Assembly: GCF_003121985.1 (NCBI RefSeq)
Contig: NZ_QEWP01000001.1
Location: 496,001 to 560,000 of the forward strand
DNA: 64,000 bases
Direction: 5' to 3'
Origin: Marinilabilia rubra
GTDB lineage: Bacteria; Bacteroidota; Bacteroidia; Bacteroidales; Marinilabiliaceae
The position numbers and the translations under genes were made by a program. Positions 10,819 to 19,636 of the stretch are shown here, piece after piece. Under the pieces are notes generated by a model, which searched no databases, was not told the DNA's origin, and saw nothing but the letters and a program-made list of their open reading frames with translations. The first letter of the stretch is position 1, and each line of letters begins with the position of its first letter.

Positions 10819-12132
10819 ATGGATTATATAAAGGAGAAGCTTATCACCATAGGCCGCCCAAAAGCTGAAATTGTTAAGAAACTTCAAAAGGAACATGGTG
10901 ATAAGGTTGTTCAGGAGGTTACAATGGGACAGGTGCTTTCGGGAATGAAAGGGGTTGTGTCTTTGCTAACTTGTACCTCCAAATTGGATCCCGATGAGGG
11001 TATCCGCTTCAGAGGTTATTCAATACCCGAACTGCGCGAAAAGTTGCCTAAATTACATGAAGATGGCGAACCGCTTCCCGAAGGGTTGTTTTACCTGATG
11101 CTATTAGGAGAATTACCCACTACTGAAGACGTAAATTTTATCAGTGAATCGTGGGCCAGGAGAGCGCAAAATATTCCTCAGCACGCTTTTGATGTTATCA
11201 ATGCATTGCCCAAAAGTGCGCATCCCATGATTCAGTTCAACTCTGCTATTCTGGCAATGAGTACCGAAAGCCACTTTCGCCGGGCTTACCTGGCAGGCGC
11301 AGATAAAAAAGACTACTGGGATCCTATGTATGAAGGTGTAATGGATCTAATTAGCCGCCTGCCAATTATTGCTGCATATATTTACAGGAGGGTTTTTTAT
11401 GATGAGAAGCACATTGAAATGGATCCCTCACTGGATTGGGCAGGAAACCTTGCCCATATGATGGGATACGATTCTGAAGAGGTCAGGCGCATGATGCGCT
11501 TATATATGGTTATTCATGCCGATCATGAAGGGGGTAATGTTTCTGCCCATGCCACCCACCTTGTGGGGTCAGCTCTTTCCAATCCCTATTATAGTTTTTC
11601 CGCTGGAATGAATGGGTTGGCAGGCCCGTTACATGGAATGGCAAATCAAAATGTAATGCATTGGCTGCAGCGCTTAATGGATGAGCTGGGGACACATGAT
11701 CCTTCGACGGAGCAAGTTCGTGAATATGCCAAGGCTACACTGGATTCCGGGAGAGTAATTCCCGGGTACGGGCATGCTGTTCTTCGGAAGACAGATCCCC
11801 GTTTTGCCGTGCAACTGGATTTTGCCAATAAGTATCTCCCCGAAGCCACACTTATCAAACTTGTTAAGAAGGTGTATGATGTGGTTCCTGGTTTATTGGA
11901 GGAAACCGGCAAAGTTAAAAACCCATGGCCCAATGTTGATGCAATTTCGGGCAGCCTTTTGTCCAGTTATGGCATTACTGAGTATCCGGTTTATACCATG
12001 CTTTTTGGGGTGAGCCGTGCATTAGGTGTTTTAACACAGCTTATCTGGGACCGTTTATATGGACTGCCTATTGAGCGACCAAAATCTCAAAATCTTGATT
12101 GGTTTAAAGAAAAAGCCGGGTTTAACCATTAG
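10819..12132 (+). CDS. gltA: Citrate synthase (mitochondrial-type)
   Basis: The 437-residue enzyme condenses acetyl-CoA and oxaloacetate at the entry of the TCA cycle. The catalytic triad is visible: His in GPLHGMANQ, His in GYGHAVLRKTDPR and Asp in NVDAISG. Spacing and the GLAGPLHG / LDSGRVIPGYGHAVLRKTD context resemble the eukaryotic mitochondrial enzyme rather than the hexameric proteobacterial GltA. This form is known from several Bacteroidota. No terminator is obvious directly downstream. Confidence 0.93.
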   Translation: MDYIKEKLITIGRPKAEIVKKLQKEHGDKVVQEVTMGQVLSGMKGVVSLLTCTSKLDPDEGIRFRGYSIPELREKLPKLHEDGEPLPEGLFYLMLLGELPTTEDVNFISESWARRAQNIPQHAFDVINALPKSAHPMIQFNSAILAMSTESHFRRAYLAGADKKDYWDPMYEGVMDLISRLPIIAAYIYRRVFYDEKHIEMDPSLDWAGNLAHMMGYDSEEVRRMMRLYMVIHADHEGGNVSAHATHLVGSALSNPYYSFSAGMNGLAGPLHGMANQNVMHWLQRLMDELGTHDPSTEQVREYAKATLDSGRVIPGYGHAVLRKTDPRFAVQLDFANKYLPEATLIKLVKKVYDVVPGLLEETGKVKNPWPNVDAISGSLLSSYGITEYPVYTMLFGVSRALGVLTQLIWDRLYGLPIERPKSQNLDWFKEKAGFNH

Positions 12133-12142
12133 TTTTAAAATA

Positions 12143-12243
12143 GCATTTCTCCGTTTTACTATTGCAAATAAACTAAAATCAATTGTTTGCAATTAAAATT
12201 CGTATTGTCAGTATTATATGCTTCATCTTAAAACTTACATTTA
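12143..12243 (+). repeat. Family A repeat, partial copy
   Basis: This intergenic segment (CTCCGTTTTACTATTGCAAA near its left end, then TATATGCTTCATCTTAAA near its right end) matches the interior of the family A repeats seen at 52670 and 56207. The right terminal hairpin and CTATTG end are absent, so it looks like a decayed copy. Confidence 0.5.
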
Positions 12244-12432
12244 TTCCGGGATTTGGGATTTAATACTTTGTTGTACAGTGGGTTGCAGAAATAGGAAGTG
12301 ATTTTTAATTAACAAATGTTTAATTGCTTGTTAATTAGGGCTTGCTGGAAAACACTTATATCTCTACGCATCAGCACATTGAGGGTGCTTTAACAAGAAT
12401 GAGGTGCAAGGATGTTTGTTTGGAATCACAAT

Positions 12433-12440
12433 TAGCTTTG
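12433..12440 (+). promoter_or_regulatory. Possible -7 element (TAGCTTTG) upstream of the candidate structured RNA
   Basis: TAGCTTTG matches the Bacteroidota -7 consensus TAnnTTTG exactly. A -33 TTTG at ideal spacing is not clear, although TTTG repeats lie 10-14 bases upstream. It would start a transcript near 12447, running into the GC-rich folded region. Confidence 0.4.
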
Positions 12441-12526
12441 CACTTGGGAAATTCTTTAGGATAAAATTTTAGTAGTTTTTGTTCTGAAAGATTGTTTAAA
12501 ACAGCTACGCATCTTAGTATTAAAAA

Positions 12527-12660
12527 GGCGCGCGGGCCCGTCCGTTTTCCGGGCCGGCGGTTGGCGAGAAGGCTTAATGGTCGACTTCCAGGCCTTGCGG
12601 GCTAGCCGGAAATTAATCCTGATGCGGGTGGATAGGTTTAAACGGACTTCCCGAGAATAG
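12527..12660 (+). ncRNA. Candidate structured non-coding RNA
   Basis: This GC-rich island stands in otherwise AT-rich non-coding DNA and can be folded into nested helices. P1 pairs 12540-12547 with 12640-12647 (8 bp), supported outside by 12533-12536 with 12650-12653. P2 pairs 12554-12558 with 12605-12609, P3 pairs 12569-12573 with 12592-12596, and P4 pairs 12616-12619 with 12630-12633. No open frame covers it. A -7 promoter match lies upstream and terminator-like hairpins lie downstream (12716-12744, 12763-12789, 12842-12880). It lacks the conserved cores of tmRNA, RNase P and SRP RNA that I can recall. The strand is inferred from the promoter and terminators. Confidence 0.45.
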
Positions 12661-12762
12661 TTTTTGTGGGTTTTTGGCCTAACAAAAACCTTACAAAACT
12701 TAATTCGGGATTTTGTTTCTTTTTGGGGCTATGCCAAAAAGAAAATCAAAAAAAATAAAAAT

Positions 12763-12789
12763 GAGGCTGCTGCCTTTTTAAGCAGCCTC
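12763..12789 (-). terminator. Hairpin with minus-strand T tract
   Basis: A 9-bp stem (12763-12771 with 12781-12789) carries an A-rich left flank, which reads as a T tract on the minus strand. It would terminate minus-strand transcription or act bidirectionally, but no minus-strand gene lies immediately to the right. Confidence 0.45.
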
Positions 12790-12841
12790 TAATTAAAGGC
12801 AAGACTGAGCAGATTTGATTTTTAAAAGTTTTGAAGAAGAT

Positions 12842-12880
12842 GCCGGGGTGCTCTTTTAAGAGTATACCCGGTTTTTTTCT
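12842..12880 (+). terminator. Intrinsic terminator, plus strand
   Basis: An imperfect hairpin, CCGGG pairing with CCCGG around an inner CTCTT/AAGAG stem, is followed by seven T. It would end a plus-strand transcript from the gap, either the candidate RNA or gltA read-through, before the sensor gene. Confidence 0.7.
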
Positions 12881-12954
12881 TAGCTAAACTGTTTGCTTTG
12901 GTAGTATTTTTATATTTTCGTAGAAATCAATTTTGAAAGCCAATTCCCTTTATT

Positions 12955-15900
12955 GTGAAAAAAAATCCGAAAGTATACTTTTTTCTTTTTCTCCTTTACG
13001 GTTTTCTTGCTTCTTCAGTAGAAGGTCGTAACCATGTTGAATTGCCAAATTTTGATATTGGCAAAGGCCTTTCTAATAATTCGGTTAATGTTTTATTTCA
13101 GGATGATTACGGGTTTTTGTGGATAGGAACTGAGGATGGTCTAAATAAATACGATGGGTATGGATTTAAAATCTATAGACATGACCCGTCAAACAAATAT
13201 TCCATTGCAGGTAACCATATTCAAGCTATTGTGCAGGACGACGAGAAAAATCTTTGGATTGGAACCCTAAACGGAGGTCTGAGTAGACTGGATTATTCAA
13301 CAGGGAAATTCTATAATTATTTTGCTGATTCCAATGATCCCAATGCACTTCCCGAGAATGGCATTTATGGATTACTTGTCGATAACAGAGGCCGCTTATG
13401 GGTTAAAACTCAAACTTATCTGTCACTCTTTAAAGGCGATTCTATAGGTTTTGAAAATTTTGGTCATTTTGATAATGTCTTTAATGTGCAGGAATCAAGC
13501 AAATATCCTCTCGTGCTTGAATCTGACACATCGATCCTGGTTGGAACGAAAGATGGTTTGAACAGGTTTAATACACGAAACAAACATTTTACAAGATTCT
13601 CATGCCTTGCGTCAGAGGAGAATAATCGGCAGGAATCTGTATTCGATGTCTTGCCATACAATAAAGGGGTTTACCTTGTTGCAACTTCATCAGGCCTTCA
13701 AATCCTGGAGTTCTCTGATGAGAATAAGGCTTTGGCTTGCAAAGCTGCAAATGTTGAATCTCTGACAGCTGTAAACGATATTCTCCAGCTTCAAAGTGGA
13801 GAAGTTTTTCTGGGCACTGCAACGGGACTTAAGAATGTGGATGTTGAATCATTCGATAGTCAGGCTGTTGAGGAAGTGGATGCTTTTTTGGACAATAAGA
13901 TTGTTACTTCTATTTGTCAGGATAAAACCGGCATTATCTGGATTGGGACCCGTTACAACGGATTGTATAAACTGAATATGACACCTTCCAAGTTTAAGAC
14001 AATACCGAAGAGCGTGTTGAAAAACAATAGCATCTCCTCACTGAACATTCAAAGTGTTTTTCAAGATGATGATGGCGCTTTATGGCTTGGAACGATCGAT
14101 TCAGGGATCTTTAAATACAATTTGAAGTCGAAGAAGATAGAGTTGCTCGATTTTTATTGTGCAGAGACAAGCACACATCAGCCAAATTCTGTTTTTGTAT
14201 TGAAGAAAGATGTTTTAGGTAAGATATGGGCTGGTACAAACTGCGGTTTGTTTTATTTTTCGCCTACGCAGAATAGGTTTGTGAAATTTTCTAATGTGAT
14301 AAATAAAAGGGTTGGGAATTTGGTCAAGAAGAATCAAATCTTTGCTCTTCAGGATGACTTAGACGGCAACTTATGGATTGGAGCCCGATTTGGATTGTAT
14401 CGTTTTGATGGAACACACTTATTTAGCTATTTCTATGACAGTAATGACTCTTCTGGTTTATTAGATGACAGAATTAATTCACTTTGTGCAGATGAGAGAG
14501 GGAATATCTGGATTGGTACAGCATCAGGCCTGAATGTTTGGGATCGGGAGTTGAAGCAAATAAAAGCAATCGGGTTGGGCATGAGTGAGGATTTTAATGG
14601 CAGAATTCCGGTTCTTTCATTGAATCTGTCGTATCGGGGGAGTGTTCTTGTGGGTACACGCTCAGGTGTTTATGAGGTTGTATCTAAGGATTCCAAGCCG
14701 AGATTGATGTCAGGAAATGATAATTTGGAAAATGATATGATCAAGGCGGTTGTTTCGGATAATACCAATCGCGCCTGGGTTGCCACCAATAAAGGGATTT
14801 CTTGTTTGAATCCTGACGGAACAGCATATAATTTTGATTTAGTGGATGGTTTGCCCGGATATGTATTTAACCAAAACAGCGTTTTTAAGAATCGCTCGGG
14901 AACTATGTTTTTTGGAAGTACCGATGGATTATGTTGGTTTCATCCCGATTCTATAAATTATAATCTCACATTACCTCCGCTGGCATTTACAAGTATTGAA
15001 GTAATACGGCGAGGAGAGAAAACAGAATCTTACTGGCCCCAGCGTGAGGCGGTTGAGATTAAATACAGACCATTTACCAGTGTGGAGGTTGAGTTTTCAG
15101 CCTTAGAGTTTACCCAGCCGTCAAAGAATAAATATAAAGTTTTTTTACAAGGATACGATTCTGCCTGGCGGCCTTTAACGAATGAGAATAAAGTTTCCTT
15201 TTCTAATCTGCTGCCCGGGGAATATGTTTTAAAGATTATTGCATCGAATAATGATTTTACCTGGAATAACACGCCTCATGAACTGAATATCATTGTTAAC
15301 CCACCCTTGTACCTGTCCAATTATGCTTTTGCTTTTTATATTTTGGCCGTTATTTTCATTATTCATCTTTTCATTAATTACAGAGTAAGACATTATCGGA
15401 AGGCCAATAAAGAGTTGCAAGAAAAAAATGTAAATAAAAAGCAAATAGAAGCTCAGCGGGAGGTTTTAACCAGAATAAACAGAAGTTTGACTGATAGTAT
15501 CAACTATGCAAGGCGCATTCAACGAGCAATGATTCCATCCGAAAAAGCTTTTGCAGCCTTGTTCCCGCAGTCGTTTGTTTACCTGAGAGCCAGAGATATA
15601 GTTAGTGGTGATTTCTTTTGGTTCCATGAGCAAAATGATAAAACCTATATTGCAGCAGTAGATTGTACCGGTCACGGAGTTCCGGGGGCTTTTATGTCTA
15701 TCATTGGGATCGACTTATTAAAAAACATCATTGAAATACAGGGAGTTGTTTCTCCCTCCGAGATATTAAGAACAATGAATGCCGAGTTGATCCGTACTCT
15801 TCATAAAGAACAGCCGGTGGAGTCGATAGATGGAGACATCAACGATGGAATGGATATGTCACTTCTGGTGATTGACCGCAAAACTAAAGTAGCAGAGTTT

Positions 15901-16263
15901 GCCGGAGCTTATAATGGTTTTTACCTTGTGAGGGATAATGAAATTCTAACCTTTAAGGGAGATCGTTTCCCTGTGGGTTATTTGAAAGATGGCGTCTCTC
16001 CTTCGTTTTCCAAAAAGGAGGTGCAACTCCAGAACAATGATATTTTGTATCTATTCTCAGACGGACTTCCGGATCAATTTGGAGGGCCTGATCATAAGAA
16101 ATTTAAGTACAGACGATTCAGGCTTTTATTGCTAAATATTCACAGAATGACTTTCCGTGATCAAAAAAATATGCTTCATCAGAAGATAGAGGAGTGGATG
16201 AACGGTGAAAACGAGCAGGTTGATGATATGCTTGTCGTTGGTTTTAAGCCCTATGGAGGGTGA
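12955..16263 (+). CDS. Membrane sensor: propeller, Y_Y_Y and SpoIIE-type phosphatase domains
   Basis: The 1102-residue protein starts at a GTG followed by a hydrophobic signal sequence (about 1-24). Residues about 28-700 contain repeated two-component-regulator propeller blades (NNSVNVLFQDDYGFLWIGT, and WIGT... motifs recurring). A Y_Y_Y domain follows, then one membrane helix near 787-811 and a short coiled coil. The C-terminal PP2C/SpoIIE phosphatase (about 850-1100) has metal-binding motifs IVSGDFFW and AAVDCTGHGVPGAFM. It should sense a periplasmic signal and dephosphorylate a Ser/Thr-phosphoprotein in the cytoplasm. No anti-sigma or anti-anti-sigma partner is adjacent. A TATATTTTCG sequence about 40 bases upstream resembles a -7 element. 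Confidence 0.9.
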   Translation: MKKNPKVYFFLFLLYGFLASSVEGRNHVELPNFDIGKGLSNNSVNVLFQDDYGFLWIGTEDGLNKYDGYGFKIYRHDPSNKYSIAGNHIQAIVQDDEKNLWIGTLNGGLSRLDYSTGKFYNYFADSNDPNALPENGIYGLLVDNRGRLWVKTQTYLSLFKGDSIGFENFGHFDNVFNVQESSKYPLVLESDTSILVGTKDGLNRFNTRNKHFTRFSCLASEENNRQESVFDVLPYNKGVYLVATSSGLQILEFSDENKALACKAANVESLTAVNDILQLQSGEVFLGTATGLKNVDVESFDSQAVEEVDAFLDNKIVTSICQDKTGIIWIGTRYNGLYKLNMTPSKFKTIPKSVLKNNSISSLNIQSVFQDDDGALWLGTIDSGIFKYNLKSKKIELLDFYCAETSTHQPNSVFVLKKDVLGKIWAGTNCGLFYFSPTQNRFVKFSNVINKRVGNLVKKNQIFALQDDLDGNLWIGARFGLYRFDGTHLFSYFYDSNDSSGLLDDRINSLCADERGNIWIGTASGLNVWDRELKQIKAIGLGMSEDFNGRIPVLSLNLSYRGSVLVGTRSGVYEVVSKDSKPRLMSGNDNLENDMIKAVVSDNTNRAWVATNKGISCLNPDGTAYNFDLVDGLPGYVFNQNSVFKNRSGTMFFGSTDGLCWFHPDSINYNLTLPPLAFTSIEVIRRGEKTESYWPQREAVEIKYRPFTSVEVEFSALEFTQPSKNKYKVFLQGYDSAWRPLTNENKVSFSNLLPGEYVLKIIASNNDFTWNNTPHELNIIVNPPLYLSNYAFAFYILAVIFIIHLFINYRVRHYRKANKELQEKNVNKKQIEAQREVLTRINRSLTDSINYARRIQRAMIPSEKAFAALFPQSFVYLRARDIVSGDFFWFHEQNDKTYIAAVDCTGHGVPGAFMSIIGIDLLKNIIEIQGVVSPSEILRTMNAELIRTLHKEQPVESIDGDINDGMDMSLLVIDRKTKVAEFAGAYNGFYLVRDNEILTFKGDRFPVGYLKDGVSPSFSKKEVQLQNNDILYLFSDGLPDQFGGPDHKKFKYRRFRLLLLNIHRMTFRDQKNMLHQKIEEWMNGENEQVDDMLVVGFKPYGG

Positions 16264-16364
16264 GGAGTACAGTAATCCTCATATTGACCCGTTAATCACA
16301 GGTTTATCGATGTCTCATTTTCTTGCCCCTATAAGCATTCATCCCCTCCCTTGCGTTTTTAATA

Positions 16365-16530
16365 GTGCGTGTCCATAAAGTCCCATTTACCGCGTTACGC
16401 TTGCCCGAAAAGTACTTATCCCGAAGGATCGGGACTACGAGTTTTCGGGCTTCTCAAACCTTGTAAATGAAATTTTCTCAACACGCACAACAATTTCAAC
16501 ACTGTTTGCTTAGTTTGTAGACCGACACGA
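16365..16530 (+). repeat. Family C repeat, copy 1
   Basis: This non-coding element of about 166 bp matches 29188-29375 over its left half (CATAAAGT, CGTTACGCTTG, the hairpin ATCCCGAAGGATCGGGACT and GCTTC). It also matches at its right end (TTAGTTTGTAGACC). The ends are imperfect inverted repeats (CGTGTC...AAAGT against CGTGTC...AAACT). It lies between the convergent sensor and kinase-like genes. Confidence 0.6.
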
Positions 16531-16537
16531 AATAAAA

Positions 16538-16558
16538 CAGGAGGGGAATATCCTCCTG
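16538..16558 (-). terminator. Bidirectional terminator between convergent genes
   Basis: A 7-bp stem (16538-16544 with 16552-16558) is followed by CTTTT on the plus strand and by TTTTATTT on the minus strand. It serves the minus-strand kinase-like gene ending at 16575 and possibly the sensor gene as well. Confidence 0.75.
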
Positions 16559-16574
16559 CTTTTGCAACGCAGTA

Positions 16575-18329
16575 TTAAAGATGTTTCTTGATTAATTGCA
16601 GCAGCTCATCGGGTTGAAAGGGCTTACTTATGTATCCATCCATGCCGGCAGCCATACATCTTTCTTTGTCTTCTGGAAAAGCATTGGCTGTAACTGCTAT
16701 AATAGGAGTGTGGGAATTGGTACTTTGTTCCATCTCGCGAATTTTTTGAGTTGCTTTTAACCCGTCCATTACAGGCATCTGAATATCCATAAGAACCAAA
16801 TCATATTTTGTATGCCCAAATTTTTCGAGGGCTTCTTTCCCGTTAAAAGCCACATCAATCTTTTTAACAGAATTTTTGATGTATAGGATGATGATTTGTT
16901 GATTGCTGAGGTTGTCCTCGGCCAATAAAATTGTTGAATCTTTGAGGTTTACCTGTGGTTTAACAGGTTCTTCTTTCCTGATGCTCGTTTCAGACTTACT
17001 CGTTGAGACGTTATCAACATCCTGGCCTTCAGAGAAGGTGAAACTGAATTCGAAAACCGTTTTGTCATTTTCTGAAATTATATTGAATGAGCGTCCTTCT
17101 GATTCAATTATTTTCAAGGTAATGCCAAGATCAAGTTTGTCAATAATTCGGCTGTTGTTGATCCTGTCCAGATCTTTGTGATTAAAGAAACCTTCATCTA
17201 TTCTGGTCTTTTTGCTGTCTTCGGGCACAACCATGTTGGTAATAATCCGGAATAGCAGTTCCACCTTACCGGGCATCCCGTCCAGACGGTTAACTTCAAT
17301 GGTAATAAACTTGCTGGATTGATTGTTGTTTTTAACAATGCTGTTAATGAGATTCAGGAAGACCTGCTTAATTTTTATACTATTGCCGGTGATGGCCGTT
17401 GGTATATCGGCAGAGAGGGAGAGGTTGAATCGTGTGCGGGCAAGACCCGGCTTTCCGGAAAAGAGTCTGATGGTATTGTTAAGGGTGGTATATAGATTAA
17501 AGCTGACCATGTTCTCCGGTTCGTGTGTGAATGTCTTAGATGAAAAAACCAGATTATTTACCACGTCAACTAAGTTGTTGGTAGAAGCATGGATGGTATT
17601 CAGATAATCCCTTTGCTCATCACTCATTACAGAGTTGTCCAGAAGTTCCAGAATACCGGTAATGTTGTTCAAAGGGGTTCTTATTTGGTATGAAAGTTTG
17701 TTTATCAGGCTTTCCTGGGCTCTGTTTTGGTTTTCTGACTCCAGAATTTGTCTGTCTTTCTCCAGGAATACCTCGGAACGTAAGAATTGAAAGGTAAATC
17801 CTATCAGAAAGGAAATGATGTAACTGCTTACGAAAAACAATTTTTCCTGAAAACTATAGTCAACGATCCAATTGAGAGCTGGCGCAGGAATCAGGAAAAA
17901 TAAAATCACAAAACCAAACAACCCAAAAGCCCAGTAAATCCCTCTTTTTCGACCGCTAATGGTCATTGTGACCAATGGGTAAAAAACCAACCAGTATCCA
18001 TCCATCCCGGTTACACCGCCGGTTATCATGAAAAAAGAAAAGGTCACAAATAAGATGGTGAGAAAAATATTTTGAAATCTTAAATCTTGTTCATCACGGG
18101 AACTAAAATAATAATTTGCCGTAAAGGACAACGATAATACCAAAAGAGGGGCTGCAAGAATTATGTTTTCCTGAGCTAAGGAGATGAGGCCTTCAATTAA
18201 AACAGTGATGATGAACAAGAAGTTGGTGATATTAAGCAGAAGGGTTTTGGTTTTTGAGTCCATGTCTGCTTTATCTTCCCGTTCCGGGATAAACTGACTG
18301 ACAATTTTATTGAAAAAGGAAGTGAGCAT
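16575..18329 (-). CDS. Histidine-kinase-like membrane protein without phospho-acceptor His, fused to a receiver
   Basis: In this 584-residue protein, residues about 25-190 hold roughly six hydrophobic segments. A HisKA-like helix near residue 205-225 reads NKLSYQIRTPLNN, where the usual SHEIRTPLN would place His; here Tyr-Gln replace His-Glu. The following ATPase-like region (about 310-440) lacks recognisable DxGxG and GxGLG boxes, so kinase activity looks lost. The C-terminal receiver (about 467-584) is intact, with the acidic pair in LLAEDN, the phospho-Asp in LMDIQMP near 514, Thr in VTA and Lys in ISKP. It may act as a phosphate sink or signal adaptor for another kinase. The gene is convergent with the SpoIIE sensor. 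Confidence 0.85.
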   Translation of the reverse strand: MLTSFFNKIVSQFIPEREDKADMDSKTKTLLLNITNFLFIITVLIEGLISLAQENIILAAPLLVLSLSFTANYYFSSRDEQDLRFQNIFLTILFVTFSFFMITGGVTGMDGYWLVFYPLVTMTISGRKRGIYWAFGLFGFVILFFLIPAPALNWIVDYSFQEKLFFVSSYIISFLIGFTFQFLRSEVFLEKDRQILESENQNRAQESLINKLSYQIRTPLNNITGILELLDNSVMSDEQRDYLNTIHASTNNLVDVVNNLVFSSKTFTHEPENMVSFNLYTTLNNTIRLFSGKPGLARTRFNLSLSADIPTAITGNSIKIKQVFLNLINSIVKNNNQSSKFITIEVNRLDGMPGKVELLFRIITNMVVPEDSKKTRIDEGFFNHKDLDRINNSRIIDKLDLGITLKIIESEGRSFNIISENDKTVFEFSFTFSEGQDVDNVSTSKSETSIRKEEPVKPQVNLKDSTILLAEDNLSNQQIIILYIKNSVKKIDVAFNGKEALEKFGHTKYDLVLMDIQMPVMDGLKATQKIREMEQSTNSHTPIIAVTANAFPEDKERCMAAGMDGYISKPFQPDELLQLIKKHL

Positions 18330-18363
18330 ATTTTCGGTTTAGTTTTAAAGTTGTAAATGTATG

Positions 18364-18371
18364 TATTTTTG
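18364..18371 (+). promoter_or_regulatory. Possible -7 element TATTTTTG
   Basis: TATTTTTG fits the TAnnTTTG consensus and lies about 130 bases upstream of the secreted-protein gene at 18503. The -33 region is weak, so this is only a candidate. Confidence 0.3.
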
Positions 18372-18502
18372 TAAAATTCATAAATTTTCTTTTAATATGA
18401 AATAGCTTTTCTTTCCTCAAACCGGAGTTTTTTATTAAATTTTGGAACCATTATTGAATTAATTTAAATGTATTCATTCTGGTTTTGTTTAAAAAAGTAA
18501 TT

Positions 18503-19348
18503 ATGAAACGTATCTTATTCTTTTTATTTGTGGTGGTTTTAGGTGTTTTTGCCCGGGGGCAGGAACATATTCCTGAATTGGAAGATTACCAAAATTTCAT
18601 GAACAGTAAAACGCTCGTTTTGCTCGAGAAAAACCCAATGAGTGACTTTAACCTTGTCATCAAGGATGTGATGGAAAATACCTGGACCATTACACCTTAT
18701 GAGTTTATTGATGACGCAGAGTTTGAAGCTTTCAGAAACAATTCGGATTATTCTTTTTTATTAATTACCAAAGCCGCATTTGAGCGTGATAGAACAAAAG
18801 CCCGATACAATTTCTTAAGCCTTTTAATGGCAGAAAGAGCCAAAAAAGTTAGGGATATGCCGGATTTATGCAGCCTCCCGTTAGGTTATGTTCAGGTAGA
18901 GGATGACAGCTATAGTTATAAGATCGAGGCGTTCATTCGTTTTATCCAAAACCATGTGAAGTTGATGATGGGAGACCCTTCTTTAATTGGTAAGAATCCC
19001 TTTAAATACTATAACCGGACCATGCGCGATGATTTGGAAAATAAAACCTTATATTTGACTAAGAAAGATCTTGCAAAAGATATCGATACTGAATCTGAGA
19101 TTAGGGATGTGTATCCCCATGATTTTGAAATCGTTGAGCCTGAAGAGGTGGCTAGAGCCATCGCGGATAAACGTGAAAATGTTGTGTTTTTGCACAAAGT
19201 GGGACCGGAAAAAACCCGAATCAGAGCCCGTGTTTACAAAATGTTGGTAGGAGCTGGAGATCCTCATTTTTATTATTTTGATTATGAAATGATGAAAAAA
19301 GCACAGGATGATGCATTCCAAAAGAAAGATTTGAAAAAAATCAGATAA
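18503..19348 (+). CDS. Secreted protein of unknown function
   Basis: The open frame begins at a TTG (18485), but the ATG at 18503 starts a clean signal peptide (MKRILFFLFVVVLGVFARGQ), so it is preferred and gives 281 residues. The mature part is mixed alpha/beta, rich in charged residues and without cysteines, repeats or membrane segments. It contains LEDYQNFMNSKTLVLLEKNP near the start and ends with lysine-rich DAFQKKDLKKIR. I do not recognise the family; it resembles Bacteroidota exported proteins of unknown role. It is monocistronic, divergent from the kinase-like gene and followed by a terminator. Confidence 0.75.
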   Translation: MKRILFFLFVVVLGVFARGQEHIPELEDYQNFMNSKTLVLLEKNPMSDFNLVIKDVMENTWTITPYEFIDDAEFEAFRNNSDYSFLLITKAAFERDRTKARYNFLSLLMAERAKKVRDMPDLCSLPLGYVQVEDDSYSYKIEAFIRFIQNHVKLMMGDPSLIGKNPFKYYNRTMRDDLENKTLYLTKKDLAKDIDTESEIRDVYPHDFEIVEPEEVARAIADKRENVVFLHKVGPEKTRIRARVYKMLVGAGDPHFYYFDYEMMKKAQDDAFQKKDLKKIR

Positions 19349-19389
19349 TATAATTCTGTTTCCGGGATTGATTTTTATTTTTTCTTAAA

Positions 19390-19436
19390 CCTGTTAGTAT
19401 TTTTGCATTGCAAAAAGATACTGACAGGTTTTATTT
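19390..19436 (+). terminator. Intrinsic terminator after the secreted-protein gene
   Basis: A long hairpin (CCTGT...AGTATTTTTGCA pairing with its complement across 19390-19428, one T/G mismatch) is followed by TTTTATTTT. Confidence 0.85.
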
Positions 19437-19449
19437 TGGTATCTTTTAA

Positions 19450-19604
19450 TAATAGACCGTTAGAGTTCCTGCCTCCGGCAGGCAGGTCAGGTATAAGATG
19501 TAAGGCAAATATTATAACACTGAAAACCTGTGTATTAGCCTAAATCAAGGTATTCCTGCATGCGAGTGATAACAGGTGTGTTGCAAGGGTTTTTCGGAGT
19601 ATTG
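19450..19604 (-). repeat. Family A repeat, complete, with 6-bp target duplication
   Basis: This 155-bp element is in reverse orientation. Its left end reads AATAGACCGTTAGAG and its right end CGGAGTATTG, the family A terminal inverted repeats. It is flanked on both sides by TTTTAA (19444-19449 and 19605-19610), an exact 6-bp direct repeat expected from transposition. An interior hairpin CCTGCCTCCGGCAGGCAGG is present. There is no coding capacity. It sits in the 5' region of ettA. Confidence 0.8.
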
Positions 19605-19636
19605 TTTTAAGAAGGATAATAAATAAAGATTACGAT

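Noticed and set aside
12527-12660. Folded GC-rich region as tmRNA, RNase P RNA, SRP RNA or a tRNA
   Set aside because: None of the conserved core sequences of these RNAs that I know was found on either strand, and no cloverleaf with a TTC loop could be drawn.
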